Assembly: GCA_013396755.1 (NCBI GenBank)
Contig: VWZF01003015.1
Span: 285,972 to 349,971, forward strand
DNA: 64,000 bases
Direction: 5' to 3'
Origin: Sclerurus mexicanus
Lineage: Eukaryota; Chordata; Aves; Passeriformes; Furnariidae
How positions within the stretch are numbered: position 1 is the first letter of the stretch; each line of letters starts with the position of its first letter. The notes beneath the pieces were generated by a model, which was not told where the DNA came from, searched no databases, and saw nothing but the letters and a program-made list of their open reading frames with translations. The position numbers and the translations under genes were made by a program. Below are positions 43,601-52,546 of this stretch, in pieces.

Positions 43601-46148
43601 CCAAGCTAGCAGTGTGTCTGGCTCCCAGGCCTGGGAGTGTTTGTGTGGCATTTATCATTTGCCTGGCTGTTCCCTGTGCACCAGGTGGAGAGAAGCTGTG
43701 CAAGTCATTTAATCGGTGGCAAATGGGAGACATGGTCTGAAGAAAACAGGATGCACTTTGGTGAGGATGGAGGCAAAGAGAAGGAGAGGGAAGGGACATG
43801 GGAATAACTAACTGAGAACGTGAACAGAAGAAGATCACGCTTGCCAGCAGTGCCCTGCCATAGCAGAGGTGTACTGGAGGGCACAGGCAAGAGAGGAGTG
43901 AGCAGGAAACACAGGCTGATCCTGTTGCACTGCTTAGTGGTGCAAAGGCCTCAGCTCTCATTTAGGGTACCAGGCTTGAAGGACATGAGGAACAGGAGAG
44001 CAGCAAGGATAGTACAGTCAGCTGAGGGACTGGAAGCAGGGGAGTGAGAGAGATAGCACTCCCAAAGAGGTTCTGGGCTGGCAGAGTAAGGAGGGCAGTG
44101 TTCTGAGGTTATGAGATGGCAGGAAAAGGCTTAGGGAGAATGTTTCAGTAGGTGTAAGAGGGACATACTGGCAGACATCACCAGGAGATGCGTTGGCAGC
44201 AGCATTCCTTGAGCTTTGCAAAAGAAATGGCTATACAGGTGATGGGAGCAGAGCGTGACAATCCACCACTTAGGGCACTTCGGGCTGGGCACCCCAAGGA
44301 CTGGATCAAGTGCTGGACAAGCATCTGTCAGAAGCAATTTAAAAGTAGCTGTTCCCACCATGGACCAGGGCGCACAAGTGGACTAACCCCTCCTAGTTCT
44401 GCCCCAGGTTACGCTGTGATTTAAGTGAAAACTACACAGGAGAATGTGTTGTTGGGATGACACAACTGTTCACATGGTTGAAATATCTAGTGCTATTTCT
44501 GGAGCATCCCTGAGTTCAGTCATGGAGAGCAGGAGAGACAAAAAGAGCACTGTGGCTTGACATTAAATAGCAGAGTGAGCTCATTCGTAAGCACACAAGT
44601 ATCAGTTGTAATACATCTTTCATGCCATTGGCATTTAGTGTTATTAAATAGGAGGCATCTGTGAGTGAAAACATTTATTTTATAATAATAGCAAAATTTG
44701 GTTTCCAGTGGACTTCTCTTTATCTGGAATTAAGTATATTCACATGCTCTCATGTCAGTAGCAAGTAAGAATATATTTCCTATGTAAATGTTTTTATGAA
44801 CTGTATTTAAAAAAAATTAAGAAGGTGCTATGTTAAAAAAGAAACAGCAACTGGACTTTCTTGAAGCAGTTAAAAGGTGATCAGAGTGGATGTGTGTATA
44901 TTAAGAGTAGTGACCAAAGAAAGATTGGAAAAATTGCAACTTTTTAAAATACGCTGTTCATACAACTGCAAATGTTCTCTCATGAGATGCTATGCTCTAT
45001 GAGATAACAGCAGTACCCAAGTATTGCAGGAGCTCTGTATTCACATCCGTACTTGATTGCTTTTATTAAATTCTAATCCGTAACAGCTTACTGAGCTGGC
45101 ATGCAGAAATGCTAAAGTAAAGCTGAAGAAAGAAAAGACAAAAAAGGAGAGATGCTGAGTGGTAAAGAAATGCTGCTGGGTGGCTGATGGGGCTGCCTGC
45201 CAGCTGGCATCAAGAGTTGCAGCTTAAGGCTGCAGGGGTCACTGCACTCTGCAGGGCATCTCCTTGATTTTGCCCCTCTGGTTGGTTTGGTGTATGTGCC
45301 TGTGGGTGCCCTGTGTGCCTGAGCCTCTCTCTTCAGGATTGCCAGCCCAAGTAAAGAGGTGCTGCAGATGTGGCTCTTTGTGGTAGGCACGAAAGTTAGG
45401 GAAGCCTGGGCAGCTTTTAGGGTGTCTAGGTCACAATGTGGTTTGGTATCTATGTGTCACTGGAATCACAGCAATATTTGAAGTCAGACTAGAACACAAG
45501 GTATTGCCTGTCTAGTGGTTTTCATGGACAATCTCAGCTAAAATCCCCTTCTTGTTTCCTTCCTCCCCACTGCCTCAGTCTGAGAGATCTCACAGCTGAA
45601 ACACTGGGCATTAATGCCCCTCTCAGCCTTTCCAGCCATTATAGCAGTGGCGAGTGGGCAGGCTTTGGGTACTGGGGCCTCCCAGTGAGTTAAAAAGTAA
45701 TCAAATTAATTGATCTCATCCAGAAAAGCCCAGTGGCACTGCAGAAAGTCCAAACCCAGTAGGGACTGGATCCAGGGTTTGTGTGGGCACTGTCTGCACC
45801 CCTGGGGAGGTGAAGGAAAGGCCATCCCATCCCTCTGTCCTTATCCCAAAGATGGTTTACATCATCAGGACCCCCTGGGCTTGAGGAAAAAGCTTTCGGG
45901 TGTTTCATTCCACTCTGACCCTTTACAGTACTTCTGTATGTCAGGACAGGGCAATTACCTTGCACACTGAGCACACAATTATTTTTCTCAGTGTTTTGTA
46001 CCAATTCTGTTAACTGACATGACTGAAAATCATTTCCAGGCACCTTGTGAGGAGTTTGCTTTCTCACCAGGTTGCTCCATTTGAGGTGTCTGCTGTTAGC
46101 TTGTCTCAGTGACTGAGGGTAAAAATGCCTAAAAGAAAGCTGTTCTCC

Positions 46149-46206
<58 letters not shown>

Positions 46207-49200
46207 TCACAGGCTGTAGCCAAATTGTCCACAGGGCTGGCAAAACCCAATATGACCTCCTGAGACCCCGTTGCTGATGCTTTCTAATCACAACATCTGT
46301 TCAGGGCAGAGTTATGGGTATTGGCTCATTTTAGACCATTATGCCTTTGGATAACTTTAAAATTTTTCCTTCCCGTTAAAGTTTTTTTGTTTGGTGTTAC
46401 ACGAACTGAGGGCCATGTCCATGTCCCTATTTGTAGCCTGTGAATGTCAGACAATGGAAAAGGCAAAAGACTGACCATTTTAAATGGTTCTAGTGGGTTT
46501 CTACAGAAGGTACAGGGACAAATTCAGAAGAAGGTAACAAGCCACTGTAATACCCAGGTCGAAGGAGCTGTGCGGGTGGCTATGAGCCCAGTCTGCACTC
46601 AGCTTGGCCTTGTTCACTGAAGTTTTCATGCTAAATGTGGTCTTCTTATGGCTATATTTAGGTACCTAAATTAGTGGTCTGCAAGAGACAGTGCTCTGGA
46701 GTCAGCAAGAAGTGGGAACATTCTTCAGGGAATAGCTCCTGCTGTGTGCACAACTTTTGCTTGGCCATAGAACACTGTGGTGGGGTTGAGCAAGGATGGT
46801 GAGTCCCAGACAGCCTCTGGCAGAACAGACACAGGGCTGTGATGATGTCTGTCCTCCCTGATGGCTATGGCTATTAGCTTTCTGCTGCTGCAGAGCCCAT
46901 CCATTCCATCAAACGTTCCCTCTCCTCTCCCATTGGTGTTTTAAGCCAGCCAGCCCTGTGGCATTCTGTAAGCAGATACCCACCCCTGTCCACATTCGCT
47001 TGAGTCTCACCCAACTCTCTCTGGTGTTTGTTTTTTTTCCAGTGATACTCCCACCCATTTCCAGGCCTGATCCAGTTTTGCTTGCACTGTCTCCCTGTCA
47101 GATATCCTGACCTTTGTTCCCATGCCTTTCCTGGCAGATGTGTGCTGCTGAGCCACAGGCTGGCCCCAGCACTGTGACTTATCTGGTTTCAGTGGCTTCA
47201 CTGCTGATTCCTAAGAAGCAAAGTCAGGTCAGCGGGGGCCCTGAGACCTGTCTGCACTGCTGTGCCCTGGTGTGGTCCAGTGCAGATGCTGGCCAAGATC
47301 TCTGAGTCAGTATGTGAGCTGAAGCAAGGTGGGGTAGCTGCCTTGAACTGCACAGTTCTATGGCAGTGAGGAACCTGGCCAAAAACACAGCAGCTTGGGC
47401 ATATGTAGGGAAGCTCTTCCCCCTCTCCCCTCCCTGGGATCATGCTCTGGTGTCCAGCTGAAGCTGAAAGTAAGAGCATCTTTGAGACCCATGTTCCAGT
47501 GTGGCTACTGTTGCCTGAATGACCCAGCCATCCCCCAGGCTTTTCTGCTGGCTCCATTCCCTGCAAGAACATTTCCTGCGTCATTTATTTCCAAATAGTA
47601 GCAAAATAAGCCTAAATCCTTATCTCCGGTCTGTCAGCTAATCCTTCCATGGGCCAGGAGCAATGCTGTCAGATCAGGCTGTGAGTGTGACTCAAGGCTC
47701 TCTGTGGTCGACAAGTGTGTTGCTGCTGTGGGTAAATGGGCTTCTTGAGAGCCCAGAAGTGGTCCTGGCACAGACATTATCCCCAGCTCAGCATAACTCC
47801 AGCTTCATGGAACTGCACTGGGTTGTTATAGAACCACAGAGGGGTAGGTTTGGAAGGGCTTCTGGGCTACCAGTCGTATCACACTCCTGTTGATGCATGT
47901 TTGGTTAGTGGCCCAAGAAGACAGTGAGGAGAATTTTGCTGTGTTCAGGAGTTTGGATTTCCTTTGTCTTCCCAACAGAAATGCTCCAGGGAAGCCCCAT
48001 CTTTCATTCACTGAACTCACTAGTCACTAGTGTGTTTTGCTACCCTGGAGCTGTCACCTTAGCCTATTCCTGGCCAGGGTAGAAGGAACAAGAAAAGATC
48101 TCCAGAAGAAATACACCTCTGAAGATCTGGCAGGCTGGGTGCCCCTTTCCACTGAACATAATAAGGATGAGAGGTTTGGGCAGCAGTTTTGGGTGGCTTC
48201 TTGAAGGCTCTCACCCCCTTCAAGACCAGTCTGTAAAACCTTAAACCCCTTTTGCATGAGAAGCCAGTGTCTTAAGTCACTGGGCTGCTTTGTGAAATGG
48301 CTAGATCCTGTCCCAGCATGACTGTGTCCAGAAATTCCATCCTGTAAGGAATGGCAGCAGTGTCATGACAACAACAACACAGAGACAGGCCTGTGTCCCT
48401 TTGTCAAGACTCAGCAGGGGAAGGGGTCCCCTCTACTCCCAGAGGAGTTATGGGGACTTCTGTGTCTATGTTGATGCCAGCATGGTTGATTTCCTTGGTA
48501 CTTCAAACATAAATATGTTTTGCCTTGTTTAATCGAAACTTTAGAGCAGATGTTTTATGATTATACCACCGATGGGAAAAAAAAGGATGCTGAAAAGTGC
48601 TAGTATCATGGCTTTTGTGGGAGATTTTTATTAACTCAGCAGTGTGCTCTTCAGCTAGAGAATGAAGGCATCAGTCAAGACTCAGGAACCCAGTTTAAAG
48701 GAGTCCCATATCCTGAATGCAGAGTTCAGTATGTGTCAGTGTGGGGAGGGGTGGGGATGGGCTCCCAGGCAGATGGATCTTCAAGCAGCCCATCCTCATT
48801 CTCATTCTTGTCCTTATCATTGTCCTTGTCCTTGATCTACCTTTGTCCTTGAGGCTCCACTTCAGTCATCTTCCACTTTCTGTTTCACTTCCAGTGCCAG
48901 TAACTCACTTGGAGGCTGAGAGGACCATCCAGGGTCCTGCACATTCCTGAAGGGCCAGGAGCCCCGTGCCTCAGTTTCCCTGCCTGGGAAAACAGAGAGG
49001 ATCCCAGGCATAAGGCAAAGGGAGCATGAGGGTAGTGAGGAACCTGGCCACAAACACAGCACATGTAGGGGGTCTCTTTCCCCTCTCTCTTCCCTGGAGT
49101 CATGCTCCATCAGCAGGGCGGAGTCCATCCCCACATAGCACCTTTTCTGTCCCTGCCATGAGCTTTCCTGTCACTTCCCTCATCACCATTTCAGCCAAGA

Positions 49201-52200
49201 GCATTTTGCTCTCCTGTTGGAAACTGTTAACAGTAAAATTGATGCAAATGCTGCTGTGAGCAGCTCCAGTACCCACTGGATGAGCTCCTCAGAGACAGAC
49301 CTCCCATGTAATCTCAGCATGGCATCTGAGAGCTTCCTGGGGAGGATGTTCTGCCTCTCAGCTCCTGATGAGCCCCATGGATGTGGTATAAGCACGGATG
49401 TAGGTGGAGGACAGACTCAGCTACACAGAGGATGGCAGTGCCCCATGAGTGCCCTCTCCACACCTGGCCACAGCATCTGCTGAGGGGAAGAGCCCTTTGG
49501 CAGCTGTGTGTGGAGGGGATGCTTCCCTGCCTCACGAGTCCTCTGGGAAATTGCAGTTGCTGTGCTCCAAGGACGGCTGCTCCTCAGAGGCCTGATGCAG
49601 GTGAAGCCCCTGGATTTGTAGGAAGCTGCCACGTGCATCCAAGCAGATCCCACAGTGCTGTGCTGGTGCCGTCAGCCAGCCTGCAGACGCCTGGCCAGCT
49701 CACATGCACAAGCGCCCCAGGAAAAGCAGATGGCGGAATAAAGGGAGACTTTCCATTCCAGTGCCCCCAAAAGGACATTATAATTTTCATTCCCTGTGTC
49801 ATCCTTCTTGCTTGGTTATGTGGCGTTAAATTAGGGCTCTGGTTTGGTTACGGCTCATTACAGGCTTTCGTGTGGCTTTGTTGCAGCGTGCTCAGAAGCA
49901 CCAAAGGAGCTGAGCCAGTGTGAAAGTCAAAGTTTTAGGGACAGCTGGTGACTGCGAGCTGAGCTTTGCCTGAGGCAGATGACTGCAGCGAGGCTTAAAC
50001 ACATGGACCATGGACCTGGAGTCACTGACTGGAGGGCATCGGTCAGGGAGCCAGTGCGGAGAGCAAAGGGCTTGTGTTAGAGGTAGATGGATGGGAGGTG
50101 GCTTCAGCATCTCCTTTTCCCATGTGAGCAAAGCAGTTGCCTGTTTAGCCTGTCCAGAGGACCTGTGTGGGGTGCTGTGTGTGACACAGAGTGCTAAAGG
50201 GAGGGTTTTGAACACTGTCAGACAGCAAAGCAGGTTTTCTGCAGAAATAGCTAAGTCCTGAAATACCTCAAGCAGCTGTGTTTATCCTAAGGCTCTTGCT
50301 CAGGGAGACACTCAGCTGTGGTGTGGACCTGTAGTACAAACATCACTCACAGTGCCCAGACCAGAACCAGGAAGGGCATTGCTCACTTGTTGGCATTAGT
50401 ACAAACCAGCACCGTCCCAGCCTGAAATCAATGGACTCAGTAGATAAAACAAACTTGGCTTATCCAGTGCTCAGGACGTGAGTAGGGCTGTCTTCTTGGG
50501 AGCAAATATCCCCATTCTCTGCCCAGGTCTGCTTTCATCTCAGCAGTCCTCTGGCAGCTTCAGAAACCTCAGCTCTATCAAGGCTGTACTGGGCTGGCAT
50601 GAGGGGAAACCACAGGGATCCCCATGGCACTTCTTTCCCTGTTGTCATCACTCAGCAATGTCCACATTTGCTGGAGCGAGATCCACACAGGCTTACAACT
50701 TTCTCTATGTTGTGTGCTGGCATTTCTTCCAGCACTGAAGAGAAAGTGTGTGTTTGTAACTGCTGCACCTGGGGCCATTAGAGGGGCTGATTCAGTGGGA
50801 GGAGAATCGATCCTCTAAGTGGGGAGAGTGGAAAGCTGACAGCCTCCTTCCTCCGATGCTGAGTGCTGCTCCCTTGACCTTCTGCGAGCACCGAGAGCAG
50901 AGGCTGTGCTTTGGGGATGCCAAGAGGAGCTGACACAGCAGCTTTCTGCAGGCCACCTCCAAACCTGGTTAGGGATGTTCCCTTCCCTTTGCTCTGCTGC
51001 AGGGTTGGGGACGTGCTGCCTCCTCTCCCAAGCCCACCTGCCCTCCTGCTCAGCTGTGCTCAGCAGCTGCTTTCTGGGATGTTCAGAGTCGTGCTGGGCA
51101 CAGAGGGGCTTCCCAGCCCCAGAGCAGGGGTACTCCCCAAATCCAGAGGCAAGGCGAGAACCAACAGGCTGGCAAAGGAGAAGGCTGTGAGCAGAAGGCA
51201 GCACTTTGTGATGGGCAGTGGTGACTGTGAGGGTGCTGGTTTGGAGGAACACCATGGAGTAGATGCTCAGCTGCAGGAAGGCTTGGTGGGCTGAATGCAG
51301 GCTGGAAAATTCCTCTGCTGCAGCTGTGTCTGACATAATGTAAACCCAGAGAGTCCAAACCTGGTTATCATTTTCGCAAAGTCCCAGAGCTCTGGTCAGA
51401 GCAACGCAGTGATGCTGCAGCCCACAGCAGGGGGGGACACATTCTGCCCTAAGCAATGAGTGGCACTTGTACCCTCAGCAGGCACATCATTCCCCACCAG
51501 GCCTGCAAGGTCCTGCTGCTCCCAAACAAGCAAGGATTGAACTGGACAGGTTGTTTCCCCAATGCTATATGATTGGTCTCAAGATGCTGATAGTTTGCTT
51601 TAGCAGTCAGGCAGTGAGCTCCTGGGGGACTGTGGGAAGTGCTTGTCCTCCTTGCCCACACTGGGCCATGTGTCAGGGTTGGCACAGCAACGTTCAGTGA
51701 GGCATGGGGCTGTCCCATGGGACACTCCCATTATCAGCCAACCTGGGAGCCCTGACTCACTTCTCCCTGCTGGGAGAGAGCCAGCAGCCCTCCTGGGAAA
51801 AGCCATTTGGGTGTAAGAGGGATGATCCCTGCCCCTGCGACTGCCTCTGCCCAGGAGCATGTGCATGGGATGGGCATGGTGGGACTGTTTAGGGAAGGTT
51901 TGGACATCTGCATTGCTGTCATTGCCCTAGGAGTCCTGCATGCCTGGCACCTGCCCAAAGCTTGGGGGAATAGCTGGAGGGTTTAGAGGATCGTCCAGTC
52001 CCACGGGGCTGAGAAGAGCTTGAAAGAGAGAGATGGAAGAGGGTCTAAGTCACTGTGGATCAACAGGTCCACTCCCATTCCTTAGCATCCTCCCCCAGCC
52101 CGTCGGGGCTTTTACACATCACATGGCACCTTGAGCTTGAAATACGGGGTCAGGCAGGTTCATCTCCCAGTGGATGAGCCGCCGGTGAGGGGTGAGAGCC

Positions 52201-52402
52201 AGAAAACAGCAGTCCAGCAGCCCTCCCTGTGCCGAGCCCCTCTTCACCCCCACAGTCCTCCCTGCTCACAGCTCTGTCCCGCTTGCTCTCTTTGCAGGCG
52301 AAGAAAGGCCAGGAGGTTAAGAAGGGTCCCGAGGTGGAAATGGCGAAGCTGGAGAAGCTGCTTAGCCTGGTGAGAGAGCCGGAGAGCAAGGCAGAGACGT
52401 GA
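475..52402 (+). CDS. DNAI1: DNAI1, axonemal dynein intermediate chain 1, 3' part (six joined exons, C-terminal ~234 residues)
   Basis: This is the 3' part of the gene for intermediate chain 1 of the outer dynein arm of motile cilia and flagella. The protein is a WD40 beta-propeller that anchors dynein heavy chains to the arm base. The CDS joins 475-559, 2419-2498, 8963-9111, 9966-10065, 23088-23273 and 52298-52402. All junctions are GT-AG and the phases agree throughout. The joined protein contains the peptides NELVHVDIIKL, YLFLVGTEEGKIYK, VDTISWNPYH, DWTIKIWDHTIK, MFIYDLNSAVGDVAW and HVFDLNINKHEPL, which I recognise as very close to vertebrate DNAI1. Three or four WD40 repeats are visible (SCSSDWTIKIWD is a typical blade end), followed by a charged tail rich in Lys and Glu. 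Human DNAI1 has 699 residues in 20 exons, so these should be the last six (inference). The start codon and N-terminal half lie upstream of the window. DNAI2 is excluded by the specific peptides. Confidence 0.97.
560..2418 (+). other. DNAI1: DNAI1 intron A-B (1,859 bp)
   Basis: This is an ordinary intron. Only short chance open frames are present on both strands, and I see no recognisable transposon. Confidence 0.85.
2419..2498 (+). CDS. DNAI1: DNAI1 coding exon B (probable exon 16)
   Basis: This is an 80-bp exon that takes the split Gly codon from exon A and ends in phase 0 at AAG before the donor gtaggaat. It encodes CGTSFDFHKKIDYLFLVG and then TEEGKIYK, which are typical WD40 strands B and C. 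The acceptor is read as gttagcag. The alternative AG three bases upstream (gttag) would add one in-frame glutamine and cannot be excluded from sequence alone. Confidence 0.95.
2958..3008 (-). repeat. CR1 LINE 3'-end remnant
   Basis: The segment tagaatcatagaattattga followed by ggttgcaaaagac-atc is the reverse complement of a CR1 3' terminus (the ATTCTATGATTCT-type end plus the adjacent conserved bases). Only about 50 bp can be recognised. Confidence 0.7.
5091..5151. repeat. G/T low-complexity tract (TTTGG / poly-T)
   Basis: One strand of this tract is almost entirely G and T, with runs of 10-12 T and repeats of ggttt. It sits within a DNAI1 intron. It could be a degraded poly-A tail read on the - strand, or simple-sequence expansion. 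I see no adjacent retrotransposon. Confidence 0.8.
8963..9111 (+). CDS. DNAI1: DNAI1 coding exon C (probable exon 17)
   Basis: This is a 149-bp exon after the acceptor tttctgtttcag, ending with two bases of a split Lys codon before the donor gtaggtcc. It encodes CSKNYSNQFLDVFEAHHMAV, then DTISWNPYHLKVFISC and SSDWTIKIWDHTIK. This is an almost complete WD40 repeat with the Asp-His region (EAHHM) and the terminal W-D pair. It is the most strongly recognisable DNAI1 segment in the window. Confidence 0.97.
9112..9965 (+). other. DNAI1: DNAI1 intron C-D (854 bp)
   Basis: This is a short intron with the donor gtaggt and a T-rich end with acceptor gtcttttttt-gtag. I see nothing else in it. Confidence 0.9.
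9966..10065 (+). CDS. DNAI1: DNAI1 coding exon D (probable exon 18)
   Basis: This is a 100-bp exon after the acceptor tttttttgtag. Its first G completes the Lys codon from exon C, and it ends in phase 0 at AAG before the donor gtgagagg. It encodes TPMFIYDLNSAVGDVAW followed by SPYSSTVFAAVTTDGK, the first half of the next WD40 blade. The intron before it, 854 bp, is the shortest DNAI1 intron in the window. Confidence 0.97.
13660..14045 (+). repeat. CR1 LINE 3' fragment, + strand
   Basis: The fragment runs from cttgttcaggctggagaagg, through tataaggaaaacttcaactg and tgcccagagaggctgtg, to ggaggttttcaagatcag. It ends in ctaaccctatgatgctgtga. These are the conserved landmarks of the CR1 ORF2 end and 3' UTR (N-terminal to C-terminal sense: lowly diverged ...LPREV, VFK...). 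It is 5'-truncated and clearly mutated, so it is an old insertion. Confidence 0.85.
15860..16470 (+). repeat. Ancient CR1-like LINE remnant (reverse transcriptase region)
   Basis: The sequence around 16153-16205 reads as a decayed version of the CR1 reverse-transcriptase motif (normally V.YLDFSKAFDTV; here the bases attgacttcagaaagacaat align with it). Further on, gatgaaattcaataaggaca matches the MKFNKAKC region. Frames are broken. The boundaries are approximate because divergence is high. Confidence 0.6.
23088..23273 (+). CDS. DNAI1: DNAI1 coding exon E (probable exon 19)
   Basis: This is a 186-bp exon (62 codons, both ends in phase 0) after a strong polypyrimidine tract and acceptor (tttccccccag) and before the donor gtaaggat. 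It encodes AHVFDLNINKHEPLCTQL, then THIQFNPVYPIIIVGDERG and SLKLSPNLRKMPK, closing the last WD40 blades. A longer open frame (23061-23765) continues through the donor, but that read-through is not coding. Confidence 0.97.
24593..25450 (-). repeat. CR1 LINE, 5'-truncated, ~0.85 kb
   Basis: On the - strand, broken frames carry unmistakable CR1 ORF2 C-terminal peptides: WAHWNLMKFNKTKCKVLHL, then CVQLWGPQDRKNMNLLEQVQ, then CSDRTRGNGFKLKKGR and LPREVVDAPSLQVFKASLD. The 3' end at about 24593 resembles the CR1 terminus. The element is truncated upstream within the reverse-transcriptase domain, as most avian CR1 copies are, and has several frameshifts, so it is inactive. It lies inside the last DNAI1 intron, antisense to the gene. 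Confidence 0.95.
30319..30366. other. 12-bp perfect inverted repeat with 24-base loop
   Basis: The arms ggactatctaat (30319-30330) and attagatagtcc (30355-30366) are exactly complementary, and the loop is 24 bases. It lies in the last DNAI1 intron. The stem does not extend much beyond the arms, so it is shorter than a typical microRNA precursor. It may be chance. Confidence 0.5.
35756..35771. repeat. Poly-A run
   Basis: A run of about 16 A residues lies in the last DNAI1 intron. There is no retroposed gene body immediately upstream that I can recognise. Confidence 0.8.
37602..37644. repeat. TGAT tetranucleotide microsatellite
   Basis: An uninterrupted (TGAT)n tract of about 10.75 units lies in the last DNAI1 intron. 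It is likely length-polymorphic. Confidence 0.97.
37766..37868. repeat. AT-rich palindromic low-complexity tract
   Basis: About 100 bp is composed almost only of A and T, with repeated tatata/atatat and ttatataa blocks able to form alternative hairpins. It lies about 130 bp after the TGAT microsatellite. Confidence 0.85.
39055..39415 (-). repeat. CR1-like LINE 3' fragment (old)
   Basis: The + strand reads as antisense CR1: aaacctctagtctaacctcc, aaggttgctcagcac, gaaaacctccaaggctggag, atccaacagccactctgg and ttgttccactgagtaactgt. These follow the order of the CR1 3' UTR and ORF2 end, but with high divergence. The far boundary is approximate. Confidence 0.65.
39958..39997. other. 4-N assembly join flanked by an 18-bp exact duplication
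   Basis: The same 18 bases (ggaatagctgggatgata) occur at 39958-39975 and 39980-39997, on both sides of the 4-base gap 39976-39979. This looks like an unmerged overlap of two contig ends and not a biological repeat. Confidence 0.85.
41653..41965 (-). repeat. CR1 LINE 3' fragment
   Basis: The + strand shows atcacagagtcacagaattg, ttaggttggaaaagaccttt, aagaccattaagtccaaccg, cctgaagtgccacatctaca and acttccctgggcagattgtt. This is the classic antisense CR1 3' end. It is relatively well preserved, about 310 bp, in the last DNAI1 intron and antisense to the gene. Confidence 0.93.
46155..46202. repeat. (CA)24 dinucleotide microsatellite
   Basis: This is a perfect CA repeat of 48 bp in the last DNAI1 intron. 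It generates a spurious Val-Cys repeat open frame on the - strand. Confidence 0.98.
47363..47448. repeat. Copy 1 of a dispersed ~85-bp related pair
   Basis: This segment begins gcagtgaggaacctggcc and ends gggatcatgctct. It is closely similar, with small indels, to 49032-49108 in the same orientation. The repeat family is not recognised. Confidence 0.75.
47828..47885 (-). repeat. CR1 LINE 3'-terminal remnant
   Basis: The segment tatagaaccacagaggggta then ggtttggaagggcttctggg resembles the reverse complement of the CR1 3' end (the bases next to the terminal ATTCTATG-type repeat). It is only about 58 bp long. Confidence 0.6.
48786..48852. repeat. Pyrimidine-rich simple repeat (TTGTCC-like)
   Basis: An imperfect hexamer-like repeat of ttgtcc, cattct and ttatca units lies on the + strand. 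It is a low-complexity tract in the last DNAI1 intron. Confidence 0.6.
49032..49108. repeat. Copy 2 of a dispersed ~85-bp related pair
   Basis: This segment begins gtagtgaggaacctggcc and ends ggagtcatgctcc. It is shorter than copy 1 by several bases around the agcttgggc segment. Both copies lie in the last DNAI1 intron, about 1.6 kb apart. Confidence 0.75.
52298..52402 (+). CDS. DNAI1: DNAI1 last coding exon F (probable exon 20) with stop
   Basis: This is the terminal coding exon: 34 codons plus TGA at 52400-52402, after the acceptor ctctttgcag. It encodes AKKGQEVKKGPEVEMAKLEK and then LLSLVREPESKAET, the charged C-terminal tail typical of DNAI1 (KGQEV...KGP...AKL.KLL.LVRE). It lies 29,024 bp downstream of exon E. 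The join is supported by phase and by similarity to the known C-terminus. Confidence 0.95.
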   Translation, partial: AKKGQEVKKGPEVEMAKLEKLLSLVREPESKAET

Positions 52403-52540
52403 GAGGGGGGAATGATGGCTCTGCCGGCAGCCGCCGGCCGAACAAGCCGGGCTTTGATCGGCGGCTGCTTGGCATGCAAGCCACGGGCCGCGCCGCCCAC
52501 TTTTTGCACAGCAGGAACACTTCTCCTCTGTGCCCGGACA

Positions 52541-52546
52541 AATAAA
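52541..52546 (+). promoter_or_regulatory. DNAI1: DNAI1 polyadenylation signal AATAAA
   Basis: A canonical AATAAA lies 138 bases after the DNAI1 stop codon, giving a short 3' UTR of about 160 nt. A GT-rich downstream element (gagctgtggtgggc, from about 52560) fits a cleavage site. Confidence 0.75.

Larger units (their letters stand above)
23274..52297 (+). other. DNAI1: DNAI1 last intron E-F (29,024 bp)
   Basis: This very large intron precedes a tail exon of 34 codons. It holds CR1 fragments on the - strand (24593-25450, 39055-39415, 41653-41965, 47828-47885), a TGAT microsatellite, an AT-rich tract, a (CA)24 repeat and a pair of related segments of about 85 bp (47363-47448 and 49032-49108). 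It also has two small assembly gaps. I found no nested gene. Open frames up to 213 codons exist on both strands but lack recognisable domains, and GC content rises toward the 3' end, which lengthens chance frames. Confidence 0.8.

Noticed and set aside
45690..46250. 186-codon - strand frame with a Val-Cys repeat
   Set aside because: The repeat is the translated (CA)24 microsatellite, and the rest lacks similarity to any family.
50815..51456. 213-codon - strand open frame in the last DNAI1 intron
   Set aside because: No recognisable domain, a composition that suggests chance in GC-rich sequence, overlapping frames on the other strand, and no promoter or poly-A context.
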